Shown here: positions 38,479 through 49,900 of the stretch, piece after piece
Layout of the letters: every line of letters starts with the position of its first letter
Position numbering within the stretch: position 1 is the first letter of the stretch
Source: Clavelina lepadiformis
Lineage: Eukaryota > Chordata > Ascidiacea > Aplousobranchia > Clavelinidae
Direction of reading: 5' to 3'
Length of the DNA: 64,000 nt
NCBI RefSeq assembly: GCF_947623445.1
Contig: NC_135241.1
Location: 25,112,501-25,176,500 of the forward strand
Notes under the pieces: generated by a model
What the model was told of the DNA's origin: nothing
What the model saw: the letters and a program-made list of their open reading frames with translations, nothing else
Database searches by the model: none
Program-made: the position numbers and the translations under genes

Positions 38479-39029
38479 TCATAGATTGCGCAACAATACG
38501 TCGATAGAGGGCGTTGGTAAGTCATAATAACTTATAAGGCGTGGCACATCTACCGTCACTATGGCGACCGAATCAGTTAACCAAAACGTTCGTTCAAAAA
38601 TCGTTTCTTGATCAACATTCCAATGTGGTTGAACCATTGTTTCAGGCAGCGAAGACGTTACAGTAAAATTAGTGAACGGTAAATCGCCGCTCATGTGAAA
38701 CAAGCATCGTCAAGACGTGAAACTTCCACGCAAATCGATATCTACTGTTGATTGGAATAAAAGGAAACGCGGTTGGAAAGTCGTCTGCTGAAACTGCAGC
38801 GTAGTAGTAAATCTTTACAAATACAAATACCTTCATAACACAGCAAATTCATCCCTTAATGTTGACGCATTCATTATTCAAAAGCGATGACGTCACGAAC
38901 CGCCAGCGCTTATTATTTACGGAAGGAGATCGTTGACTGTATTTAAGCGGAATTAACCTGATCCCTGAGATCGACATTACAGGAGCGATATGTGGTCGTC
39001 ATAGCAACAGCAAGTCCTGCCAAGTCGAG
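38479..39029 (-). CDS. Unit B: 3' exons of an unknown tandem gene family
   Basis: Exon Y (38958-39029) encodes LDLAGLAVAMTTTYRS then CNVDLRDQ, with a CAG acceptor and GT donor. Terminal exon W (38479-38558, 80 bp) has a CATAG acceptor and encodes TVDVPRLISYYDLPTPS then IDVLLRNL and stop. An AATAAA hexamer follows within about 15 bp. W matches unit D closely at the protein level with the same stop position, the best evidence that this is coding. A TGACGTCA palindrome lies between the exons (38888-38895) and another just past the gene end (38414-38421). No family recognised. Confidence 0.4.
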
Positions 39030-39884
39030 CTGAACCAACAGTTGAAAGAACAAGCAAGCAAACACACAACGTCATTGGAAAGTAAATATTTCCACAGAAG
39101 CTTTAGCGCCGCGAAAATCCAACTGCAAGAAATATGCTGCCTAGATTAGAACAATGATCGAGATGCGTAAATTATCGGTTCGTTACGCTCCAATTAACAC
39201 AATATTTGGGCATTTGCCACGTTAAATAAAAGAATAAATCATAATTAATATCTAATGACACTGGCTCGCATGAGTTGAGAGAAGTCATCTATGTTTGTGG
39301 GAGTCAACAAGATGTGATGAGATTCAACAACAACACGAGATTCAAAGCAAAGAACCGAAACACACAATCAAAACTACGTCAGGGCATTGCAGCGTGGTTA
39401 CTGGTGACCGTTCATTCCATACGCCTAATCGCGTTGCTGCGTTCATTATGATATTTTCCGACAACACAATCAAGCAAAAACATATCAATCTGTGTAAAAT
39501 AACAACCGTATTTTTATGGCGAGTATTTTTTGAACCAACGTGAGACTTTTTTATGCTGACACAACAGCGAAGGCAAATCGCTAGAAAACAACTTAGCGAT
39601 GGTGAACATTTCAAACTTCAATCACCAACAAGAAAGTCATTTTGTTCCATCCATCTCGCGGAATTCGACACAAACCAACCCAACACAAGTGTGATGCCTG
39701 CGCGGCTGAAGGTTGTAACGAGATATCACAAACCTGTCTGGACAAAAGCCACTGACGGTAAAAACACCCACACAATGATATCATCTGTATCTGACGATTA
39801 TTGTAAAGTTTATTCACTCAATTTGTTAAAACATTGTTAAATTAAAGAGATTACTAAAAACTTAACATTTATGACGCTGATAAA

Positions 39885-40085
39885 GACTTTCGTTTTTTTC
39901 AATGGAAAAGATCACTGTTATTTATTTGCTCGTCACACACAAGGCATTATGCCAGCAATTATACGATCACAAAATGTCAACAACGTCTGTATTAAACGCT
40001 AATAACAACGAGTAGTTAAAAGATTACTGTTTACCTTTCCCAAGACCAGCTTCAAAAATCTATGGAGCTGAACTAGGCACGAAAT
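39885..40085. repeat. Block X, copy 1
   Basis: About 200 bp highly similar to 45513-45712 (shared TTTGCTCGTCACACACAAGG and CAAAATGTCAACAA). A minus-strand donor-like GGGAAAG|GTAAAC in this copy has become GGGAAAGTTAATC in the other. It may be an exon border of the same gene family or plain duplication. Confidence 0.55.
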
Positions 40086-40719
40086 CCAAACAGATAAAAG
40101 ATCTGACAAAATACATATGAATGATATTCACATTACAACTAAACACACCATTCATGCATAATCAAAGCGAAAAGTTCATAATACAAATTATCAATTCAAG
40201 AGCTGACTGGTTGATTGACACGCTGACTATTAGCGTTCATATTAACTTAAGTGCATAGACAACTGAGTAATATTAGCAAAAGCGAGATGAATTTAACGTT
40301 CCATTAACCTCACACTTTTGCAAACACTTCCATGATTGAGATGCGTCAATTATCGGAATCTATTGCGCTCTAATTTATCCAAAACGTTCACACCTGGGCA
40401 TTCCCCACGTTCACAGAACAAGTTTAATTGAGTGACTCATCAATGCTTATGCTGTGGATGCATAAGTGTTGTGCCTGCAACCACCAGTTAATTCCTACTG
40501 ATGTCCAATTTGAGACTTAATTAGCTCTCGGGAAGTTATATGTTTAACAAACAAGTCTACTTCTGTCGTCAGTCAATACAAGAATAAAACCTAATTAATA
40601 TGAAACAAAGCTAAAAAATCATAAAATAAAATCATGATTTTATGGGAAATGCCACAGCAGGTGACGCCGTTTATAAAATTAGCACATAAATTGAAACGAG
40701 AATTCAAGATTTTTTCGAC

Positions 40720-41219
40720 CGTTGACGCATAGATTTTGAAATAAAATGTCGGTAGTGGGCGATGAGGAGCTATAGCCAGCTTAAAGGCGTGGCAAATCGG
40801 CTAAATCTGCATGACTACCCTGACAGTGAAACAAGTCGTTCGCCCGTTTCTTATGTTACATTCCAGTGAGGTAAGACCATTGTTTTAGGACGCGATACCG
40901 TACATGGGAATAAAGTTTCTAAGCAAGTTGGGGTCTACTGTTGATTGAAACGAATACAACACGGTTAAAAGGCCGTCCGTTAAAATTACCGCTTTGTGGG
41001 TGATGTTTATTAACGATAAAGCCTATGTAATAGAGCCCGTAAAAGCAGCGTTTTATAGCAGCAACATCACGAATTCTTTGTTAAACATTGACGCTTTTAT
41101 TATGTCCGGTCACTAAGTGGTTGTCACTACACCAACGGGGAATTAACCTGATCACTAAGACCGACATTAAAGAAGCGATATGTGATCGTCATAGCAATAG
41201 CGATCCCGGCCAAGTCGAG
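40720..41219 (-). pseudogene. Unit C: decayed copy of the unknown gene family
   Basis: Exon Y (41148-41219) is open, with a TAG acceptor and GT donor, and reads LDLAGIAIAMTITYRF then FNVGLSDQ. The W homologue begins at 40806 but has an in-frame stop soon after PRL, and the poly(A) signal has been lost. The related downstream phrase (TTDILFQNL) is still visible, so this looks like a formerly coding exon. Confidence 0.4.
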
Positions 41220-42892
41220 CTAAACCAAAAGTTCTATGAAATTAATTGCGGTGTGAAGAAACCGGCAGAAAATTGGAGAATAAGTTAAATGCATTTCTTA
41301 TCTGACCTGACTTCGCCCTTCCAGCTTCCACGTGTTTTTTCAAGTAAACTAACAAATTGTCGAAGAATTACTTTACTTACTTGGTTCTGTGGTCAAGGTT
41401 GAGCTGTTCTGTTGCAAAGCTACCAGAGGTAGTTTGCAAAGCAACTGAGACGATATGACAAATACGATCGCTACTTCAGTCAATGCTGCTTCTTGCCAAA
41501 TAAGTCGGCCATGGCGAAGAAATCAGTCTTTGTTGCTTCTGAAACTGATAAACAGGCTCATGACCAAGGGCCGCATACATTTCAATGACAAATGTTAATT
41601 TATAACAAAATATTGGTTGTATAATAAAATAACTTGAATGTGGTTCAATTGTAATTTTACTCGTTCCTCAGCATAGATATCAAACATAGTCTGCACCTGG
41701 ATATTTCAATCATTTCAATTTTGTGGTCGAAGATGCGTTGAACACTGGGGAGTCGACTTGTGCGGTTGCTACTGCATTAAAACCAGGAGACATTCACTTG
41801 AAATCCGAAGAACGATGAATTAATAAACTCCATCCCTTTAAAAGGATATTTCACAGATGATTGGAAGAGCAATTAAGTCTGAAACACCAATGATATGGTG
41901 ACGTCAGAATGGCATTAAACCTGTGAGGTAACACAACACAACCGCACTTATGAGTTTGGTATCGGTAACGTTATGTGTAGGCAGAACAAGAACCTATTTT
42001 AATTGCTCAGGTGCATTGTTAAGATGTTCAACAAACTCTTCTATGGTTGCCTTACTTCAAGTGTAAATGGCAGATCCATGAAAGATTTTGTACCACAGTG
42101 CATAGAGATGGGGCCACACACTCCGCTGAGTCAAAACAAGAGAATTGATTCCAACGTAGCTGGGGATTAAAGATTGATGTTCTGAGTGGAAGGCCAAAAG
42201 CTGGCGCTTTCAATAAAAATCTTCTTCGTTGAATCCAATGATTATAATCGTTTATCAAGGGATCTTTATCCTGAGTTCTCCACCTAAAACCATGGTCAAG
42301 TGTTACATCACAAGGGATACATTATCACTATTAACCAATCAAGGTAATGATTTAATGTATTGAAGAGGTTTGTTGCAGATCACTGCTTGTTCACATTCAA
42401 CCAATTAGCTGCTTGGCACGTGACTTTTGCGTCTAAATTAATGGCAGGTAAATACTCACCAGATACGTTGAAACAAAATCGATGAAAACAATCGAAAACG
42501 ATTCCAGTTTTGCTTCAACTTAGCAGCCGAGGTGGAAACTGGACAGTAGAGATGAGAAATTAGAAGTGTCCGGTTATCATCACATCCGGTTTCTTCGTTA
42601 AATCCATTCCCGTATCTTCCATCCTTATTACGAGGTGACGGTGTAGTAGAAAAATCGAATGATTGTTCGTTTTACGCAGAAAACTTACTAAATTGAAAAT
42701 GTAGTTATGGTTGTCAGCGCAAACAAGTCGCCTTTGAACGTGTTCACGATTTTATAAGTTTGGTATAAAAACGACTGATTCAGAAAGTTTAGTGTCGAGA
42801 TGAATTCTGACAACTAGCGTTGAGCATTTTCACTTTGTCCTTAAAAATGAGATTAAGTGATGTCATTACTAACCTTATTATACGACAAGAGA

Positions 42893-43060
42893 TCGATACC
42901 CGGTTGCGCTAGCGTTGTTATGCCCTTGAGCAAGGCATTAACGACGCTTGTTCCGTTTAATAGACCTGGTGATAACAGCCTTAAAAATCGGGCAATACGA
43001 CATCAAAATTAAAAAATGTGTGACAATCGAAACTTGCACTAAGACAAGCCGGTAACCGGG
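42893..43060 (+). repeat. SINE fragment
   Basis: Shares GTTATGCCCTTGAGCAAGGC, ATTAACGAC and the tail phrase TGTGACAATCG with the element at 47155-47465. Lacks a recognisable tRNA head. Confidence 0.6.
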
Positions 43061-44071
43061 GCTGGAGTGATAAGACAAGTCCTGCAATCCGCGGATAGCG
43101 ATACCATATTATACTGCACCGTATTGTACATCGTATTATACTGCACCATTTTGAAAACGACCAATATATCGGTTTTGATAACAACGTGCACCGTCATAAT
43201 ATTTCGCACATTTCCCTACCAGGAAGCTATTGATTGGCAGCTTCTATTGCACGCGCTTATGACCATGACGTAATAGCGAGATGATCAACCGACGACAGAA
43301 TAACAAAGGTGGTGTCTAAGTGTCTGAGTTACAGAATTAGGTGATTTATAACCGTCACTACGAAACTACGCTTGACAAATTACAAACCTCATAATACGCT
43401 GATGCATTTCAAGATACGCAAGTGTCGTTGATAAAGTCACCAATAGGGCAAAATGCAACGTTTCAACTGTATCAATGGCTCCTTTTAATAGTTAATTATT
43501 AAGATATGAGCTCAATGAAAACCACGCACCAAGAATTTCAGACAGACCCGAAAAATTTACGACAACCTAAACCAACAACAAGGCAAACCAAACACAGTAG
43601 TTTCCTTGTGATGGTGATTATGGAATTGCAAATATGTAAGGGCTATAAGCCTTGTGCAAGCTACATTAGAAATGTTAGTGCAAAGGTAATATTGTTGTAG
43701 CAAATTAGCAGAAACCAACACAACCACATACCAACTGCTTGCAACCCAAAGAGGCCATACCAATGTCGTTCCAGTTGAGCAGGTTCAGCGTTTGAAACTC
43801 GCCGCCAAAACTATGAAGCGAATTTGTTCTTCCTAGTGCAAGCAGCGAAGTGAACTAAAAATTATTCATTCATTGTTTTTCTTGTACTTGCTGCCAGATA
43901 ATTGCGCGGTTACAGCAAACCACGGAGGGGGTGTTAACAGACACAACGCTTCATATAAACCAGGAAGTAAACGACATAGTGCAGTATAATATTACACACA
44001 CAAATGTGACATCACTTATGAAAACAGCACAATAACTGAAACGAGAAACCTTATTTTATTCAAGCGCCCAA

Positions 44072-44864
44072 TCATAAATTTTGCAACAGCACGTCGATGG
44101 AGGGCGATGGAAATACGGCATAGGTTACTAGGCGTGGCACATCGACCGTTGCTATGACGACCAAACCAGGGAACCAAGACATTGGAACAAAAATCGTTTC
44201 TTGAATTGCATTGCAACAAACTAGGCCAAATTATTTATTGAGCAGCGAAACCGTTACAGCAACTTGGGTATCAAATCGCGCATTTCGGCCAAATCATGCA
44301 ACGTGGTATTGCAAGCGTTCGTATCGTTATTGTGTATTTCTTGTTATGCGCACCAACAAATATGTCTGCTGTTGTATTAGCTAAGAATTTTTCGAGCCAG
44401 GTTTTAGAAAGATTTCAAACATTTGGTTTTCGGCGGTGTCTGGAAATCGTTTTTGCCTGCTTCGGAAAGCAAAAATTTCGATGCACCTTTAATAACAACG
44501 TAAAACAAATGGCAAAACCTTGACTCATATGAACACAGAAACATCAGGCCAATATTACGTCATGAAAATTATGTAAAAAACAATCCTTGGTGTTGATTAA
44601 AATGAAACGGAATACGATTGGAAGCCCAACCGTTAAAATCAAACTAAAAACACCAACAAAACATTTCCATTAAGGCAACACAAAGGACTACAATGTCGAG
44701 GTATTTATTACTCACAAGCGATGACGTCACGAACCGCCCGCGCTTATTATTTACGGAAGGAGATCGTTGACTGTATTTTAAGCGGAATTAATCTGATCCC
44801 TGAGATCGACATTACAGGAGCGATATGTGGTCGTCATAGCAACAGCAAGTCCTGTCAAGTCGAG
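44072..44864 (-). pseudogene. Unit D: copy with lost exon-Y donor
   Basis: Exon Y (44793-44864) is almost identical to unit B, but its donor is CAG|AT instead of CAG|GT, so splicing as in the other units should fail. Terminal exon W (44072-44151, 80 bp) is intact and reads TVDVPRLVTYAVFPSPS then IDVLLQNL and stop, followed by AATAAA. The TGACGTCA palindrome is kept at 44722-44729. It could still be expressed through a different exon choice. Confidence 0.38.
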
Positions 44865-45512
44865 CTAAACTAACAGTTCAAAGAACCAGCAAGCAAACAC
44901 ACAACGTCATTGAAAAGTAAATATTTCACCAACTTTTTCGTCTTGTTGCTAAGTCGATGGCGGTTATATCAACAAAAACAACAAATCTAGCAAATTCGTC
45001 GAAACAGGTCAAGTGAAAGTCAACAATATCTGGTTAACACAATAAATAAGCGACGTAAACAATAAAATCTCACTGGAATTTCAAAACGTTGTTTTTATTA
45101 AAGAGACTTGTAGCAGTTTTTGCGGCGATTTAGAGCACCGGTTCTGTTCGACAACATTTTCAGCCGTTTTTTTTTCAATCAAAAACAAAATAAAAACACC
45201 CCAAAGTTTGTAGTGGTTTGGTATTTTGCATTATAAGCTCAGTAATGACCAAAGGAAAAATATGGGGAAACAACGCATACATACGTATTTCAGACTTCAG
45301 TCATCAGCAAACGAGCAGAATGTTTTGAGCTTAGTTCGCGCTACGGTTCGCGATTTCCCTGAATTTAAAACACAACTGTTAAAGCAGAAATGTGAGCTGT
45401 AATATGATACACTTCAGACTAGAGTACTAGACCCAACAAAGCCACTTCGCATAAAATTCGCACAAACAGTAACATACCTGTACCCGTTTTTGTAAGGTTT
45501 ATTCATTGAAAG

Positions 45513-45712
45513 ACTTTCGTTTCATGCAATGGAATACAAGTTAGTCATTTATTTGCTCGTCACACACAAGGCATTATGCCAGCAATTATATTATATCACA
45601 AAATGTCAACAATGTCTGTATTAAAAGCTGGTAACAACGAGTAGCTAAAGGTTACTGATTAACTTTCCCAAGGCCAGTTTTGAACGTTTGTGGAACTACG
45701 CCAGACACCTTG
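45513..45712. repeat. Block X, copy 2
   Basis: Partner of 39885-40085; see there. It marks the right edge of the second array. Sequence from about 45.9 kb onward no longer resembles the units. Confidence 0.55.
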
Positions 45713-45899
45713 ACCAAACTGAAAGGCGATGTGATCAAAGACATAAAATAAAGTTGCAGTATACGGACGGTTACAATGAATGCATAATGAAAATGAAAAG
45801 TTAAATACAAGTTATAAAATACTAAGCCAAGAGCATTTGAAGCATCATATTTCAATATTTAAAATAATATGCTGACAATTTGCATTCCTATCAAGTGCA

Positions 45900-46916
45900 T
45901 ACTGATTAATATCATTGATAAATTAGGTTGTGCCATTAATATTACTAAGTACATTCAGCAAAACCAAACTGCAACAGTGCAATGGTAAATCTTCAACTAT
46001 TACAAAAATGCAAAGCAGTTACCGAGTGCTGTAACAACATTTGGGTAAGAATCATGTTATAACGCATTATTACAAACCACACACATGACTTTAGACAAAC
46101 TGCTTCGCCACTAAACATGAGTTTGTGCGTTGTGGTATTATACGATTACATCATGAAATCAGCACATAGCAACAAACAACATCCGATTCTGACTGATCCT
46201 GACACGTCAAATGTCTTCACAAAATAGTAACCCATTGGTATTAAAATCACAAGCTTTTTAAAATGCATGCAGGATCCAAACACGACGGGATGGTCAATAT
46301 AACAACATTAACTAATGATCTAGGATTATGTCCAATTTGAAATCTCGGAAACAATATTTGAGGAACATTGATGCAAACGAGGAACATTGAAAAATAAAAA
46401 GAATAAATCTAAAATCATGTATTTTAATGTTGAAAACATCAAAGCAAACATTCAACAAATTGAAGCAAAACAAAAAAGTTCCAAAAACGCAAAACATTTT
46501 TGTCAGTTTTACAAACTGATGAATAGTGCACTGATCTAATCTAAGCGTCAGGCACAAATTTCTAAAACGCAGTTCACAAACTTGGAACTTTATAAAATCA
46601 AACCCTGTCATATTAACACATCAGTGTATTAAAACGCATTTTTATAGAACAATATCTCAATCACAAGGCTGCTGAATGAAAATGTTTCAAAAAAATGTTC
46701 AAATTTGTCCAAAAATACAGACTATAAATAACTTATAACTTATGAATAAAAGTCATTCTTAAAACAATGGAACACTCATTATTTTCATTTAAAACTTTTA
46801 AAAAGTCCAACGGTAAATAGTCAAGTAAAAATGTTCACTGTAGTACCTCAGTGATTCACTCCAACTGTTTCAGTGCTGTAAACCTTAGATGTAACATAAC
46901 TAGCTATTACGACAAA
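45900..46916. other. 3' flank of the mucin-like gene
   Basis: No gene seen. It should hold the 3' untranslated region of the minus-strand gene ending at 46917. I could not place its poly(A) signal with confidence. Confidence 0.35.
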
Positions 46917-49900
46917 TTAAACAGGATCAGTTTTTGAATCTTCATAGTTTCTTTTACTTTTGTTGTTTGCTTTGGAGTTAGACACTTGGTTAGAATCTAA
47001 AACATAAAAAATCATATAATGGCCTTCGATTTATGGCATTGATATACAAAAAAAATGGATTTTTTTTCTTAAATATTATTTGACTTACGGAGACAAGTAT
47101 GGTAGAAGAAATGCATATTTCTATAAACTACGTTATTAATATTATTCATGCATTCAACTCGGTAGCGGAGTGGTTTGAGCGCTGGCCTCCCAATAAACGC
47201 GGCTTGTGTTCCGTGTGTGATGCCAGTGCCGGTGGCGCTGTTGTAATGCCTTTGGGCAAGACATTAACGACATTTGCTATCGTTCAGTGGGCCTCGTGGA
47301 CAGTTCTAAATTTGGGTAACCCGATATATTAAATTAAAAAAAGAAAATAAAAAATTTGTGACAATCGGAGCCTGCACAAAGGCTCAGTAGCAATGAGGAA
47401 TCATCGTCGGATGTAAGTCGTGCAAAGATTTTCCTCAGTCCGAGTATAAAGGTTATCATAACTAACCATCATGATTTACTTTAATTAAGAATTCATATTA
47501 CCACATGTTATGCATTTAGTATATATTACACTACAAGTTGGATATTGATGTTGAATAAACCAGTGCAATCAGTGCCCAACAGCAAGGCAATGAGATTTCA
47601 AACAAAAAAAAAGTTTTCAGCATAAACTTCAAACCAGAATGAATTTGTTTCAACAGTTTTGTTTTGTTTTAAAAACGCCAAGTAGACAACTGTCCACAAA
47701 CAATGCGAAAACAAAAATTGGCGCTGTAGAAATTCTTAAATAAATAAAAGTGCTGAGAGCCAAAAAAGGTTGGCAACCAGTGAAATAAATAAGGTTTTTA
47801 TATTCGAAATCTACACTTTACCCACTTTTTATCGATTGCTAAACAAAATCATACAAGTGTACTGCTATTAAGTGAAATAAAATTATTGCCACGAGATAAA
47901 CAGATTAACGCACTTGCATTTCAAACAAACTCCAAGATACTTTTAAAAAACCATCGTGAGCACCAACACTGCAAGATCAACAATGAAACCATTTGCAAAT
48001 ATGTTTATTTAATAAAAAGGTAAATAACTAAATTTTTATATCAAACTAACCTCCATTAAATGTTGGATCATGGCGTGGGGTTATTTGATTTTTGGATGAC
48101 TTTTTCAGAGGCTCTGTTTAATTTATATGACCCAATTATAATTCTATAAGCAAAGGTTTACAAATGCATTTCCATAACTTAAAACTGCAATTGTAATTTC
48201 ATAAATCTTTGGACAACTTTCTGCATTTCAATAACTAGTTGTGTGTTAGCTGGCAGTTAACTAAATTACGCGCAAACATCAGGTATAGTTTGGGAAAATC
48301 TAATTACTAGCAACAAAAACAAGAATGTATTAAGACATGCACAGCTACAGCAAAATGACTTAGTACCAACCAATAATTTTTGTTGTTTCATGAAATATCA
48401 CACCACTAAAAGTTTATTATGTTTTCCTTAATTCCCCATGGCCCACAACAAACAGACAATGAGCAATTAGTATAATAATCAAAGCGTACTAAAAAATTTA
48501 ATTCAAAACTTTCATTAAAAAAAAGAATGATCTATCCACGTAAATTTAGAGTTCAAAGTAGAAGTTTTGTGGAAGCAAATTGTTTCGAAATAAAACTTAA
48601 GGGGGAAGAGAAGGATGGAAGCAAAAAACATGCGAATAGAGGTTGCCAGACATCACTGCATACAGCCACCATCATGGAAGGATAATTGCAAAAATTTTTA
48701 ACTGGCACCTCTGGGTTTGTAAAATTTGCATCCAGATATGCTGCACAACAATGACCATGCTACTAGTTTAGCACCACCTCTAGTAGAACTTGGGTATATA
48801 GGCACAGGGTCGAAAAAGTAAAGATTCTTTTACATTAAGTTTAACATTAAGTTAATGGGTTTAAATGGCCTAGTACAGGGGTGGCCAACCAGTCAGAGAC
48901 TAAGAGCCTCATTCTATACTGTTTTAAACTACAAAGAGCCACATCATACACATTATCATTTATGACGTTTTTTCTTATTACGTCATAATAGTGCATGAAA
49001 TATTGTTTCAGTTGCATCATCTTTATTCTGGGTTGAAATCTGATGCAATCAGTCATTATTTAGCAAATATCAATCGAACATTAGCCAATAGACTAATAGA
49101 GATTACTTTTCTGTTTATCTGCCTAAAATGGGTAAAATGTGCTCTCTTTCGAAGGTTCAATATGAACGAAAGAGCCGCATAATACCAGGCAAAGAGCCGC
49201 ATGCGGCTCGCGAGCCGAAGGTTGGCCAGCCCTGGCCTAGTAATAGCCCTGAATACAAAACTGCTGGCATGAAATAAAAAATCATGGCCTTAAGAAATTT
49301 AAGGGATTCTATGCCCAAGTTGTTACGAATTATTATAAATACAAAGGCAATGCGACAAAATCTTAATGCATGTATTAATTAATGATTTGTAATAAAAATG
49401 TAAAGACAGCCCGAAGCATTGATTTTCTTTAAAAATAAAGTAGGTTCAAAGTCATTTTAGGATATCTGTACAGCATTGAAAAAGATAGCTAAGTTAAAAG
49501 TAAAAAATACCTTCGTTTTCGTTTCATTTTTGTTTTGAAAAGATTTAGTTTATATTGTACACTGAATTTTTATTCACCTAACATGATAATGCAAGTTAAA
49601 AAATAAAAAGAGATATTAGTGGAATTAAAGCAAGGCATCATGAGTCAAGGTCAAATACATACTGCTTCAAAGTCACTACCATGCAACTACAATTAGTCTG
49701 ACTACTAGTTGGTCCAAATCACCTTTGCTCTTTGTATTAGGGTCAGATGTTTTTGGTGGCACTGGTAGTGGCCTTGGCGTACCTTTCTCGAGTGGCTGGT
49801 CATGCAAATGCAACCAACAATACACAGAAGAGAAAACAAAACAATAGCGATTTAAAAGTTTTCAGTGCAGTCATGTTTATTGCCTTCTTGTAAACAAAAT

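Noticed and set aside
47099..47332. 77-codon plus ORF
   Set aside because: Lies over a tRNA-derived SINE; the peptide is incidental.
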